Translations under genes and position numbers: made by a program | NCBI GenBank assembly: GCA_964449565.1 | Contig: CAYUZB010000002.1 | Span: 1-64,000, forward strand | Length of the DNA stretch: 64,000 nucleotides | Source of the DNA: Granulosicoccus sp964449565 | GTDB lineage: Bacteria > Pseudomonadota > Gammaproteobacteria > Granulosicoccales > Granulosicoccaceae | Direction: 5' to 3' | Shown: positions 17,343-26,531 of the stretch, piece by piece | How positions within the stretch are numbered: position 1 is the stretch's first letter | How the letters are laid out: each line of letters begins with the position of its first letter | The notes under the pieces: generated by a model | The model's input: only the letters and a program-made list of their open reading frames with translations | Databases searched by the model: none | Told to the model about the DNA's origin: nothing

Positions 17343-17350
17343 TTTCTTAT

Positions 17351-18235
17351 TCAGGTTTCGGAATGCCAGTAATTAAAGCTGGCAGATACGCGCCCATTGC
17401 TGATACCAACCTGAGCGTTAAATAGAGGAATCTGGTTTGCCTTGAACGAGACATTTTCAATGTCGCGAAGGGGAATAAAGTCACCGGTTTTAAGCGCCAG
17501 AACTTTACCGATTGTCATACGTGTTTCAGCCATTACCCCACGCAACTCAACGTCACAATTCATAAGCTCTCGTCGCATTGCTGTTGAAAACTGATTGTCT
17601 CGCGTTTCGGAAGTGGATATTTCTTGTCGCAGAATATCGCTCAATGGCTCCAGCATGGAATACGGATAGAGAATCATAATGACTACCTCTTCGTCTCCCA
17701 AATTAAACTTTAACTGCGCTTCAACCACAACAGTCACATCTTCCTGACGAGATAAACTGGAGCGTGAAACCGCATGACCTATGACTGAGGACAACTGTCG
17801 TATCGACATCCATGCTTCATCAAGAGATGATTTTATTGCATCGCACACGCATGCCTTCAATCGTATTTCTGTCGGGGAAAGTTTACGAGGCTCTTCAACG
17901 GTTGGTACAACACCGGTCCCGCCAAAATATTTGTCAACTAACGCGGATATCACACTAGTGTCAAAGCAAACCCAAGCGACCCCAGACAATGGACGAAGAC
18001 TCAGTTCGTAAATAAGCTCGGCAGGACCTGTCGCATCAATAGAGTCAGAGACCTTTTTCGGTTTGACTCTTCCACCTGCACTTGTTATCGATATTTTCAA
18101 GCGATCGGATAAGCTGTCTGCAATTGAGCCCTCTACCTTTTTATGTATTTGCTCCAGCACTGGCCAACGCGCACCCAGCTTGTGATCTGGATGAATAAAA
18201 TCATAAACCTCAGCTGTTTTAGTTGGCGTGCTCAC
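17351..18235 (-). CDS. fliM: FliM, motor switch protein lacking the CheY-binding N-terminus
   Basis: FliM connects FliG to FliN in the C-ring and normally receives CheY-P on an N-terminal peptide. The 294-residue product has the middle domain with the conserved GG motif (VDKYFGGTG, about 101-109) and the C-terminal SpoA domain (about 215-290, CDVELRGVMAETRMTIGKVL). The core begins almost at once (VYDFIHPDHKLGARWPVLEQ from residue 10), so the usual LSQDEIDALL tail is missing, and total length is about 40 residues short. The start is a GTG 12 bases after fliL, and there is no room upstream for the missing part. How CheY-P would act on this switch is unclear. Confidence 0.93.
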   Translation of the reverse strand: MSTPTKTAEVYDFIHPDHKLGARWPVLEQIHKKVEGSIADSLSDRLKISITSAGGRVKPKKVSDSIDATGPAELIYELSLRPLSGVAWVCFDTSVISALVDKYFGGTGVVPTVEEPRKLSPTEIRLKACVCDAIKSSLDEAWMSIRQLSSVIGHAVSRSSLSRQEDVTVVVEAQLKFNLGDEEVVIMILYPYSMLEPLSDILRQEISTSETRDNQFSTAMRRELMNCDVELRGVMAETRMTIGKVLALKTGDFIPLRDIENVSFKANQIPLFNAQVGISNGRVSASFNYWHSET

Positions 18236-18247
18236 GTCATTGCACCA

Positions 18248-18709
18248 TTACTGCATTACCAATCGAGTGACGTAGACGTCCTTTACTCGACCAGACTTGT
18301 AGTGTTTTGAAACAATATCTTCGACAACTGTTATGGCGCCTTGGCGCAGTGCTTCCTTACCTTCAGCAGATTTTAATTCTTCGCTATTCTGCTCTGAAAA
18401 AAACATCAAAAGAGAGTTTCTGAGTTCGGGATCATGATCATCTAGTACAGCATTGACTTCTTCATCATTGACTGCCACTGCTAGCTCAATCATTAGAAAT
18501 TTTACTTTCGATTTTCCTTGAAAATTAACCACAAATTCAGGCTGAACGTTGTAGTAGTAAATTTCTTCAGGCAATGCAGCAACAGGTACAGGCTCAGCCA
18601 CCATGGCAGGAGGTGCTTTGCCAAACATATTCATACCGACAACCGAAAGCGCGGCATTGATTCCAAGCAAAAGCAAGGCGCCAACACCGATTAATATTTT
18701 TTTCTTCAT
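18248..18709 (-). CDS. fliL: FliL, basal body-associated stator helper
   Basis: FliL is an inner-membrane protein with a periplasmic stomatin-like ring that supports the stator. The 153-residue product has an N-terminal anchor (about 4-25, KILIGVGALLLLGINAALSV) and a periplasmic domain with the FliL pattern (YYNVQPEFVVNFQGKSKVKF; LRNSLLMFFSEQNSEELKS). It lies between fliK and fliM in the usual order. Confidence 0.93.
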   Translation of the reverse strand: MKKKILIGVGALLLLGINAALSVVGMNMFGKAPPAMVAEPVPVAALPEEIYYYNVQPEFVVNFQGKSKVKFLMIELAVAVNDEEVNAVLDDHDPELRNSLLMFFSEQNSEELKSAEGKEALRQGAITVVEDIVSKHYKSGRVKDVYVTRLVMQ

Positions 18710-18723
18710 TAGGTGTCAGGACT

Positions 18724-20739
18724 CTAAACGAAGGCGTCGATCAGAGAGCTTTTGGATCGCAGCGGCGAAAAGCTTGTATCGGCGCTAGCTGTATCCATGT
18801 TCTCATCAATGAGACTCTCCACTTCACTCGTATGTCGAGCATCTGAGGACTGCTTTTCACCAGACTGACTTTGTTGCATATTTCGCGAATTATCCGATCG
18901 ACTATCACTGACCTCCACACGAACCTGATCAAGCCCCTGAGCCTGAAAATGTTCACGCAATCGGGGTGCTGCCATATCCAGCGCCTCTCGCGTAGCTGCT
19001 TGTCCTGCAAAAAACGACACACTCATTTTCTCCCCCTCCATCGTCAACTGAACGGAGATTGGCCCCATTCCACCAGGGCTCACATTGATCGTTGCATTGC
19101 TGATACCTTCGTTTACCATCCAACGCACATTTCCCACTAAGGCCTGGTCCTGTATGTCTGGAGTCATCTGCATCACCGTGGGTGCGAGAACCAGACTGGA
19201 ACCAGCTGTCATTCGTGCAGGATTGGGAGCAGCTACGATGCCATTAGACGCGGCGAGAAACATGTTAGATGATTGATTCCCAGCACTACTGTCGCTGTCT
19301 ATTGAGGAAATTTGCAAGGACGCCGTCGCGCCGAGAGAGTCTGTCTTTATCGCAGTGGTCAAGTTGCCTGATATGACCGGCTCAGTAACCGCTTGTATTC
19401 GTCCATCCCTATTTAAGGTAGCTTCAGGCTCAGTGCGCAAAGGTGCGGTGGACGTCAAAGGGGGTACGGAGTTTTGCACGACCGATTCATCGGCTTCAGA
19501 CACACTCTGAACGGACGATGCGCCACTCGATTGCACAGCTAACTGCGTAACTACGTTACTTTTACTCGCATCCACGCCCGCTTCCATTGACGGGCTTCGA
19601 GCTTGCGCTGGATTCGTCAATTGCAGATCGCTCAATGCGTCAATAGTGGTGGTTGGTTGCGCAATTTTGACACTCGATGCCATTTCACCTGTTTGCAGCG
19701 GCTGTAGCAACGCGCTGGCAGGGTTCGTCGTCACATGACTTATCAAACTGGCAGGCGGAGCAACTTTTGATGTGACCTCAGGTGTACCGGTTTGCAGATT
19801 TTGTGTAGAGCTGACGTTTTCTGCCGCAGCCGCAGCCGCAGCCGCAGCCGCAGCCGCAGCCAAGGCTACCGGATTGCCTGACTCAAGCGATGAACTCATC
19901 TTGTTCTGGGTATTCACCATAAGCTGCGGCGAATCAACAGACAGCGAATTGCCGGTCGAGCCTGGTACCACTGGAGACGCCAGCGAAACAGGCGCTTCAA
20001 TATTGGCCACGCCGACGGATTCGCTTGTCGCTGGATTGCGCGAAGCCTGAGTAAGCAACACGTCGTCGGTTTCAACTGTCGTCAGCGAAACTGATGGCGC
20101 TAAGGAATCCGACTCGCTGTTCAATTCAACTGAGGCAAAGTTCTGGACAGCTACCGCTTCCTCATGTGTGTTTTGCCCATCGACTAGTAGACGCTCTGAA
20201 TTGCCAGCAACGACTTCATATCCGGTGTTGTCCAGCTCAGGAGGCACCTGGCTGTCTCCATGCTCAGATGCAATCAGGTTTGCACCAAGTGCCGCTACGC
20301 GCTGTTCACGGGTAATGGTTTGTTCTCGGTTAACGACTGATTCCGGATGAACATCGTCCTTGTCGTCGCTACTCAAATGCGCTGGTAATCGAGATCCGCC
20401 GGATTCCGGCTGTGGCGATGTAAGCGCAACACGATTTTTATGAGCGATCAAATCGGCTGGCAGCTTCTCTTCGACCACCTCTGACCGAACCGCATCAGTT
20501 TCTGAAATCCGCGAACCTTCGGAAGGCGACCGACTGACAGCTGCACTAACCGGTAACTCATGCGGCTCAGCTGTTTGAGCCTCGGTTCGCTTTTGCGAGG
20601 CTGTCGCGGCTTGCAGATGACTATCAAATGGAACCCCACTATCAACTGTGTCCTGACTGGCACTTGAGGAACCCGCAAGCTTGTTGGCCCCCACGATGTC
20701 CGCTGGAGATACGTTCAATGTCTCCAAAATATCAGACAT
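18724..20739 (-). CDS. fliK: FliK, hook-length control protein
   Basis: FliK measures hook length and triggers the FlhB switch. The start is placed at ATG 20739 (SDILETLNVSPADIVG follows), overlapping fliJ by 8 bases and preceded by AGGGGGG. The 671-residue product is long for the family. About 540 residues are Ser/Thr/Val-rich and probably disordered, including an all-Ala stretch of about 15 residues encoded by six copies of a hexanucleotide. The C-terminal Flg_hook domain (about 555-640: GGMGPISVQLTMEGEKMSV, LREHFQAQGLDQVRVEV) is intact. The tail is rich in Ser and Gln. Confidence 0.92.
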   Translation of the reverse strand: MSDILETLNVSPADIVGANKLAGSSSASQDTVDSGVPFDSHLQAATASQKRTEAQTAEPHELPVSAAVSRSPSEGSRISETDAVRSEVVEEKLPADLIAHKNRVALTSPQPESGGSRLPAHLSSDDKDDVHPESVVNREQTITREQRVAALGANLIASEHGDSQVPPELDNTGYEVVAGNSERLLVDGQNTHEEAVAVQNFASVELNSESDSLAPSVSLTTVETDDVLLTQASRNPATSESVGVANIEAPVSLASPVVPGSTGNSLSVDSPQLMVNTQNKMSSSLESGNPVALAAAAAAAAAAAAAENVSSTQNLQTGTPEVTSKVAPPASLISHVTTNPASALLQPLQTGEMASSVKIAQPTTTIDALSDLQLTNPAQARSPSMEAGVDASKSNVVTQLAVQSSGASSVQSVSEADESVVQNSVPPLTSTAPLRTEPEATLNRDGRIQAVTEPVISGNLTTAIKTDSLGATASLQISSIDSDSSAGNQSSNMFLAASNGIVAAPNPARMTAGSSLVLAPTVMQMTPDIQDQALVGNVRWMVNEGISNATINVSPGGMGPISVQLTMEGEKMSVSFFAGQAATREALDMAAPRLREHFQAQGLDQVRVEVSDSRSDNSRNMQQSQSGEKQSSDARHTSEVESLIDENMDTASADTSFSPLRSKSSLIDAFV
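19823..19862 (-). repeat. hexanucleotide tandem repeat encoding poly-alanine in fliK
   Basis: Six perfect copies of GCCGCA (plus-strand view, 19823-19858) plus a partial copy lie inside fliK; each adds two Ala residues. Unit loss or gain keeps the frame, so length could vary between strains without disrupting FliK. Confidence 0.9.
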
Positions 20740-21193
20740 GATCGTAGCCCCCCTGCTCAACCGTCCGAATGTCAGTTGTCGCTGGTCGTGACGCCACTTC
20801 ATCTTGCTCGGCCTGCTCACTACGCCGCAATTGCAAATCGGCTCTTTCTTTCTCGCCGTCTTGCATCAAACGTAATGCGGCAACTTTTTGGGTGTCCGAT
20901 CGGTGTTTGGCACTTGCGTCGTCAAGTCTGTTACTACATTCAACGACATGCTCACCGAGCTGTGCCAATTGATCAGAAAGCTTGCTGACAAACGTTCGTT
21001 TATGCGCCAGCATGACGGGAACGCTCTCTTCACCGGCGACAACCGTGTCATAAGCGGCTATGTATTGCTGAATGGCCTCCTGCTCCCTGAGGGCTTGATC
21101 CCGCAAATCCTGCTGCTTCTGGCATGAGTGCCGCGAGACAGTGGCTTGCCAGTCAGCCAGTTTTACCAATCCATCTAGGGTCTTTTTTCGCAT
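20732..21193 (-). CDS. fliJ: FliJ, flagellar export chaperone-escort/stalk
   Basis: FliJ is the coiled-coil stalk of the export ATPase complex. The 153-residue product is almost wholly helical and charged, with a family-like start (KKTLDGLVKLADWQATVSRH) and long heptad stretches (about 20-130). It follows fliI and overlaps fliK by 8 bases. A GGGAGA ribosome site lies before the ATG. An 87-base gap separates it from fliI, one of the larger gaps in this operon; I see no promoter there. The family is poorly conserved, so gene order matters for the call. Confidence 0.85.
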   Translation of the reverse strand: MRKKTLDGLVKLADWQATVSRHSCQKQQDLRDQALREQEAIQQYIAAYDTVVAGEESVPVMLAHKRTFVSKLSDQLAQLGEHVVECSNRLDDASAKHRSDTQKVAALRLMQDGEKERADLQLRRSEQAEQDEVASRPATTDIRTVEQGGYDHV

Positions 21194-21280
21194 TTTGGTT
21201 TACGCTCGAATCTCCCTACTCTTTTCGGCAGAACCGGCGCTGCGAACAGCCAGATCAAAGGATCTAACAGTAAGAAACCG

Positions 21281-22639
21281 TTAATCGGACGTCGATGCAA
21301 GTAACTGACGCAACTGATCGGTAGATTCCGTCAGTGAAACCCCCTCATCAGCAGCCTGTTGAAGGTAATTGTTTAACCGCGGCCAGAGGGCGAGAGCCCG
21401 ATCAAGTGTCGGATCACTACCTTCCTGGTACAAACCGACTCTGACCATGTCCTCTTGCGCACGGTAGCTGGCTGCAAGCTTGAGACATTCCTGAATCAGT
21501 TGATCATGTTCGCGGCTTGTGATCGATCGCCGTATTCGGCTGACAGAAGCACCGATATCAATAGCCGGAAAATGCGCTGCTTCGCTTAGCGATCGACTCA
21601 ACACAATATGTCCATCCAGCACGGCCCGCACCGCATCAACAATTGGATCATTCTGATCATCGCCTTCGGCCAATACGGTATATATTCCCGTAATCGACCC
21701 ACCGGACTCAAATCGACCGGCGCGTTCCACCAAGCGTGGCAATGCAGCGAATACTGACGGTGGATACCCTTTGGTCGTAGGGGGTTCCCCAGTTGCGAGG
21801 CCGATTTCTCGTTGCGCCTGGGCAAATCGAGTCAACGAATCCACCAACAACAACACTTCTTTTCCTTCGTGACAAAAATTTTCGGCAATGGTTGTCGCCA
21901 ACAAGGCACCTTGCAACCTGGACAGTGGTGGTTGATCTGCCGGCACTGCAACCACAATCGCGTTGCGCATGCCCTCATCACCGAGTGTCTGCGTAACAAA
22001 CTCCTGGACCTCCCGGCCCCGTTCCCCAATGAGTGCTATGACGGTCACATCTGCGCTCGAATGCTGCGTCATCATCCCGAGCAATGAACTCTTGCCAACA
22101 CCACTGCCAGCCATCAATCCGACCCTTTGCCCACGACCAAGCGTCAGCAACCCATTGATCGCTCTTACACCAACATCAAAAGGTTCGTCAATTGTGCGTC
22201 GGCTCAAGGGGTTAATAGCTGCACCCGACAATGATCCGTGACGGGGACATTTCAATGGGCCGCGACCATCCAAGGGCATGGCATTGGCATCGATAACACG
22301 ACCAAGCAGAGCCGAACCAACGGGGGCTTTGAATGATGTTGAAATGCGACTGACGCGAGCATTTGATCTAAGCCCCTGTATTGGCCCTGTTGGCATCAAC
22401 AGAGTTCGCTGCCCGTTGAATCCGACAACTTCGGCTTCGACATGTGTTGAACCAGGAGCCTCAATCGCGCATCGATCACCTAAGGAAGCCTCACAACCAT
22501 CTGCTACCAGCGTCAGACCCATGAGCTGATCCAGACGCCCATTAACCGGCAGCTCTTGTAAAGTCAACGCATTTGAAAAATCAGCGAGACCCGCACGCAA
22601 ACGCTTGATCGCATTGTTATCAGTGTGAGTCAAGGTCAC
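21281..22639 (-). CDS. fliI: FliI, flagellar export ATPase
   Basis: FliI is the hexameric, F1-beta-like ATPase that powers unfolding and entry of export substrates. The 452-residue product has the N-terminal beta-barrel domain, Walker A AGSGVGKSS (177-185), Walker B region (VLLLVDSLTRFAQAQREIGL) and the type III ATPase signature (GEPPTTKGYPPSVFAALPRL). Length is normal. The start overlaps the fliH stop by 4 bases. Confidence 0.97.
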   Translation of the reverse strand: MTLTHTDNNAIKRLRAGLADFSNALTLQELPVNGRLDQLMGLTLVADGCEASLGDRCAIEAPGSTHVEAEVVGFNGQRTLLMPTGPIQGLRSNARVSRISTSFKAPVGSALLGRVIDANAMPLDGRGPLKCPRHGSLSGAAINPLSRRTIDEPFDVGVRAINGLLTLGRGQRVGLMAGSGVGKSSLLGMMTQHSSADVTVIALIGERGREVQEFVTQTLGDEGMRNAIVVAVPADQPPLSRLQGALLATTIAENFCHEGKEVLLLVDSLTRFAQAQREIGLATGEPPTTKGYPPSVFAALPRLVERAGRFESGGSITGIYTVLAEGDDQNDPIVDAVRAVLDGHIVLSRSLSEAAHFPAIDIGASVSRIRRSITSREHDQLIQECLKLAASYRAQEDMVRVGLYQEGSDPTLDRALALWPRLNNYLQQAADEGVSLTESTDQLRQLLASTSD

Positions 22640-23418
22640 GAACCTTGAGCATCTGCGCGATCATCTGAGGTCTGATTCGCTGTCAGTCTGCATATCTGTT
22701 CGTAAACACCTGTTCGGACCGAAGATGCACCCACTTCGATGTGGCAGTCACCACGATTCAATTTTTTGTCTTCGACAATCCTTATCGCCAGGTCTGGATC
22801 AACCAGCTGCTTGACGCGATCCGCGTCCAGAGGATGCATACGAACCATAGATGCCGCGGTAGTCGCCGGAAGTCTGGCCAATCCTTCGATCACCCAGTCT
22901 TTGATAAGCGAGGCATCGGTTTTAATCTCTTGATTCAATACAAGACCAGTCGTCACTTTTACCAATTCGATGATGTCTTCGAGTATTGTTTCGTCGCGCA
23001 GAACTTCCTGCTCAGACAAGCTCTTGAGAATCTTGCTAAGACCTTGGTTATCAGTTTCATAAGCAGCTGCATTACCTTCGGCAAAGCCAGCCGAAAAACC
23101 TTCATCGTAGCTCGATTGAAGCATTTCGGCTGAAATATTAGCCGCCGCAGCTACATTCATTGGCGTTTCTTCAAGACTTACCGACTCAGTATTTTCTTCG
23201 TCGGCTTCGACTGAACTATCAGGTTCTACGTCGCTACTTATTGCATCATGACTATCGTCTTCTGCATCGGTTTCATTGGCGTTTTCCGGCATAGTCGATT
23301 GCCGTGAGCTCGGTTGACTGGCTACTTTTAGTGTTGCCTCAGCAGAGGAAAGCGAGGGCGCCTGCCAACGCTTTACTGAACGAGACTCCTCCTCTGTCAA
23401 TACTCTAAACAAAGTCAT
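22636..23418 (-). CDS. fliH: FliH, flagellar export ATPase regulator
   Basis: FliH binds FliI and links it to the C-ring. The 260-residue product has an acidic, disordered N-terminal third (about 35-100), then a helical region (SAGFAEGNAAAYE, about 128-140, with Gly/Ala spacing typical of FliH) and a V-ATPase-E-like C-terminal domain (LVKVTTGLVLNQEIKTD, NRGDCHIEVGASSVRTGV). ATG 23418 is used, overlapping fliG by 14 bases; a TTG two codons on (23412) sits at better distance from AAGGGAG and could be the real start. It lies between fliG and fliI as expected. Confidence 0.9.
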   Translation of the reverse strand: MTLFRVLTEEESRSVKRWQAPSLSSAEATLKVASQPSSRQSTMPENANETDAEDDSHDAISSDVEPDSSVEADEENTESVSLEETPMNVAAAANISAEMLQSSYDEGFSAGFAEGNAAAYETDNQGLSKILKSLSEQEVLRDETILEDIIELVKVTTGLVLNQEIKTDASLIKDWVIEGLARLPATTAASMVRMHPLDADRVKQLVDPDLAIRIVEDKKLNRGDCHIEVGASSVRTGVYEQICRLTANQTSDDRADAQGS

Positions 23419-24445
23419 CTCCCTTACCGCCAAGCGCGATCTTGCCATCGGCCGCCAAGTCCTGTGCCGCCCCTAAAATCTCTTTCTGTGCTGTTTCCAC
23501 TTCTGAGAGCTTTACCGGTCCCTTTGATTCGAGGTCATCTCTCAACAGCTCCGCAGCGCGAGACGACATATTGCGGAATATTTTTTCCTGCAGATCAGAC
23601 GACGACCCTTTGAGCGCAAGAATGAGGTTTTCATTCGACAACTCTCTAAGCAAGGTTTGCATGCCACGATCATCCAAGGCCATGAGATTTTCAAATATGA
23701 ACATCCCTTCCTTGATCTGCTCACACAGTTCGGCGTCAGCAGCCTCCATCGCTTCAAGTAATTTTTCTTCCGCTTCCTTGGAAACACCATTCAATATTTC
23801 CGCTGCAACCTTGACACCACCAACACCACTGACTTCAACCTCAGAATTATTCTCAAACAGACTTTTAATGATGTCATCAAGATCGGCCAAAGCAGTAGGA
23901 TGTAATTTGTCGAGCTTGGATATACGGGTGACTAAATCAAGGTGCTGATCCTCGGGAAGACGATCCAGCACTTCTCCGGCCTGTTCGCGAGGTAATTGAC
24001 TCAGTACGGTAGCGATAATCTGTGGATGTTCGTCACGAATGATTTTGGCCACGATACGTGGATTCATCCACCGCAATTCTCCTAAAGCAGTGTCATCCTC
24101 AGCCGGCTCCATCTGCGACAACACGCTGGTTGCCTTGTCTTTGCCAAGCGCTTTGGTCACAGTCGTTTTGAAGTACTCGGCCGAACCCATGCCTAAAGAC
24201 GATTCTTTACCAACGCGCCCCATGAAATTGTCCAGCGTACTGCTTATCTGAGCTTGAGTGACGCCATCTATCGCGGTCATTGCGCCGCCCAAGGCTTGCA
24301 CTTCTTCGGGTTTCATGTGCTTGAGAATTTCGGCAGCCTCTTCCTCGCCGAGCGCCATTAGAAGGATCGCCGCCTGACAAGAGCCACTTAGCTCGGGTTC
24401 AGCCGGCTCGGTAATCTCTTCGGTTTCAGCTTCGGTTTCGCTCAT
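23405..24445 (-). CDS. fliG: FliG, motor switch/torque protein
   Basis: FliG sits on the MS ring and interacts with the stator to make torque. The start is ATG 24445, overlapping the fliF stop by 4 bases (ATGA). The 346-residue product has an acidic N-terminal extension (about 20 residues), the N domain (QAAILLMALGEEEAAEILKH), the middle domain with EHPQIIATVLSQLP, and the C-terminal torque domain with charged residues (LMALDDRGMQTLLRELSNEN). Length is normal. Confidence 0.97.
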   Translation of the reverse strand: MSETEAETEEITEPAEPELSGSCQAAILLMALGEEEAAEILKHMKPEEVQALGGAMTAIDGVTQAQISSTLDNFMGRVGKESSLGMGSAEYFKTTVTKALGKDKATSVLSQMEPAEDDTALGELRWMNPRIVAKIIRDEHPQIIATVLSQLPREQAGEVLDRLPEDQHLDLVTRISKLDKLHPTALADLDDIIKSLFENNSEVEVSGVGGVKVAAEILNGVSKEAEEKLLEAMEAADAELCEQIKEGMFIFENLMALDDRGMQTLLRELSNENLILALKGSSSDLQEKIFRNMSSRAAELLRDDLESKGPVKLSEVETAQKEILGAAQDLAADGKIALGGKGDDFV

Positions 24446-26115
24446 GATGTTTCCTTGACCCAATCCTTGACTACCTTCGCAACTCTTTTCGGATCTTCAG
24501 CTGCCATGACTCGGGCCATATTCAATATGTCGCCATACACCGCCGGAGGTGCATCGAGCGATGCGGTAGCCAGGGACGCCTCATCGTCGAGCGAATTGTT
24601 CGTGCTCGCTGTGGTTTCGGGATCGTCTTCAGTATCACCGTCGACCGCATCGTTAGTCAGCAAATCCTGACCATCATCCTCTGCAACTAGCTTCTTGAAA
24701 GCCGGACGCACTACTAAAAGAATCAATAGCAACACTGACAATCCGATCATCACTTGTCTCACCATTGTCCAAAGCCACGGCTGCTGCCATATCGGCAGAG
24801 GTTCCATGGGGAGTATTTCTTCAGCCGGTTGAAACGGGCGATTGAACAGCACCACACTATCGCCGCGGTTCTCGTCGAAACCAATGGCTTCGCGGGCAAG
24901 CGCCGTGTATTCCGCTAGTGCCTCGTCACCCAAAGGAGTTCGTACTATCTCACCAGCCTCGTTTGTCGTTATCTGATCATCGATAATCACAGCAGCGGTC
25001 AACCGTCTTACGCCACCGGGCGACTGACGCGTGTGGGTAATCGTCTTGTCGAGTTCATAGTTCTTTAATTCACTACTGGTTTCATTAACCGTCTCAGCGC
25101 CGCCTTCCTGGCCCGGCACGCCCTCGGCGATGGTTCCGGCTTCTGGCGGTTGATTGGTCAATGCACCTGGAACTCCAGCCGCTGCCGCTCCGGTCCTGCG
25201 CTGAAGCTGAGACTCCGCGGAACGAAGCTGCAAGGGGTCCGGGTTGTAATTTTCTTCCGTTCGTTCGTTGATGGAAAAATCAACTTCGGCGGTAACGATG
25301 GCCCTTACGCGCCCTGCACCCACAACCGGTGTCAATAAGGAGACAATTCGGTCCGAATATAGCTTTTCAAGCCGTCTTGTGTACTGGTATTGATCTCGAT
25401 TGATTCCTGATCCTGTTTCATCACCCGTGGAAAGCAAACGTCCCCACTGATCGACTATCGTTACCTGATCGCTTTGCAAATAAGGAATACTGGAGGCGAC
25501 GAGATTGGTAACCGCATTCACCTGCTCTTCCTCGATCACTCTTCCCGCAAGCGGCTTTATCATCACCGAAGCGGAGGCCTGCTCACGGTCACGGACAAAC
25601 ACCGACTGCTTGGGCAGGGCTAGATGCACCCGAGCAGACTCAACGTTTCGCATACTGCTGATCGTGCGACTCAGCTCCGTTTCAAGCGCATGCTGATAGC
25701 GTGCTGTTTCAGTAAAGTGACTGGTACCCAAAGATGATTCCTGCTGCAAAACTTCCAGACCGACTGATTCGCGCTGCAACAATCCACTCGCGGCCAAACC
25801 CAATTTGATTTCTGCGGCTTGTGCCTTTGGCACTAGCACCAGGCCTGTGTTCGGATCCAGTTTGTAAGGTGTTGCAGACGTATTGAGCATCTCCATGATC
25901 TGCAAGGCATCTTGACGCGATTGCTGCTCCGTAATAGGAACAAATTCTGGTCGAAGCGCCCACATGATCAAGCCGACCCCCAAGGTCAATGCCATGGCAA
26001 GCGTCAGCAAGGCCCCGACCTGTGGTGCGGCAAGCGTTCGGCTCACACTGTTTAACACCGGATTACCACCAGGCAGTGGCGATTGCGACACGTTAGAGTC
26101 TTCTAGATCGCTCAT
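24442..26115 (-). CDS. fliF: FliF, MS-ring protein
   Basis: FliF builds the membrane/supramembrane ring on which the flagellum is assembled. The 557-residue product has two membrane segments (about 34-54 and 450-470), two ring-building modules between them (YQHALETELSRTISSMRNVE, VHLALPKQSVFVRDREQASA) and a cytoplasmic FliG-binding C-terminus (VMAAEDPKRVAKVVKDWVKE). It lies 58 bases after fliE and directly before fliG. Confidence 0.97.
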   Translation of the reverse strand: MSDLEDSNVSQSPLPGGNPVLNSVSRTLAAPQVGALLTLAMALTLGVGLIMWALRPEFVPITEQQSRQDALQIMEMLNTSATPYKLDPNTGLVLVPKAQAAEIKLGLAASGLLQRESVGLEVLQQESSLGTSHFTETARYQHALETELSRTISSMRNVESARVHLALPKQSVFVRDREQASASVMIKPLAGRVIEEEQVNAVTNLVASSIPYLQSDQVTIVDQWGRLLSTGDETGSGINRDQYQYTRRLEKLYSDRIVSLLTPVVGAGRVRAIVTAEVDFSINERTEENYNPDPLQLRSAESQLQRRTGAAAAGVPGALTNQPPEAGTIAEGVPGQEGGAETVNETSSELKNYELDKTITHTRQSPGGVRRLTAAVIIDDQITTNEAGEIVRTPLGDEALAEYTALAREAIGFDENRGDSVVLFNRPFQPAEEILPMEPLPIWQQPWLWTMVRQVMIGLSVLLLILLVVRPAFKKLVAEDDGQDLLTNDAVDGDTEDDPETTASTNNSLDDEASLATASLDAPPAVYGDILNMARVMAAEDPKRVAKVVKDWVKETS

Positions 26116-26173
26116 TAATCAGCCGATTCCGATGGTTTTGATATTGTTATTCAACATGGATGGTCTGTACGCA

Positions 26174-26497
26174 CTAGATCGGCATGTTCATGATGTCTTT
26201 ATAAGCAGACACCATCCTGTTGCGCACCTGAGTCATGGCTTCAAACGAAATTCGGGCCTTTTGCATGGCAACCATGACATCAGACAACTCAACATTCGGA
26301 TCACCTCTTTCATATGACTCGCGTAACGACTGTGCTTCACTACCACGTGTGTTGACTTCCTCCATAGAAGCTTTTAACGCGTCAGCAAACACACTGGATT
26401 CTGCTGACTTGTCAACCTCCGCTGCCGGGATCCCGGCGTCCTGCGCCATGGTTCGCAACTGCACCAACAATGCATTGGTATCAATGGGGGCGTTCAA
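26174..26497 (-). CDS. fliE: FliE, hook-basal body adaptor protein
   Basis: FliE joins the MS ring to the rod. The conserved C-terminal half is clear (VMVAMQKARISFEAMTQVRN, VSAYKDIMNMPI). The start is uncertain. The longest frame begins at TTG 26536, but that TTG is part of a strong sigma-54 -12 element, so transcription would begin downstream of it. The next usable codon is TTG 26497, giving 107 residues, close to the family norm, with GGA about 8 bases upstream. The sequence before LRTMAQDAG is 16 residues, as in other FliE proteins. It heads the minus-strand operon. Confidence 0.9.
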   Translation of the reverse strand: MNAPIDTNALLVQLRTMAQDAGIPAAEVDKSAESSVFADALKASMEEVNTRGSEAQSLRESYERGDPNVELSDVMVAMQKARISFEAMTQVRNRMVSAYKDIMNMPI

Positions 26498-26531
26498 AGT
26501 CTTGTCCGTGTGATCGATTCGAGATTTCTCG

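Noticed and set aside
19772..20050. A plus-strand frame with a poly-Ala run opposite fliK
   Set aside because: It is the shadow of the GCCGCA repeat in fliK, which reads as Ala in both directions.
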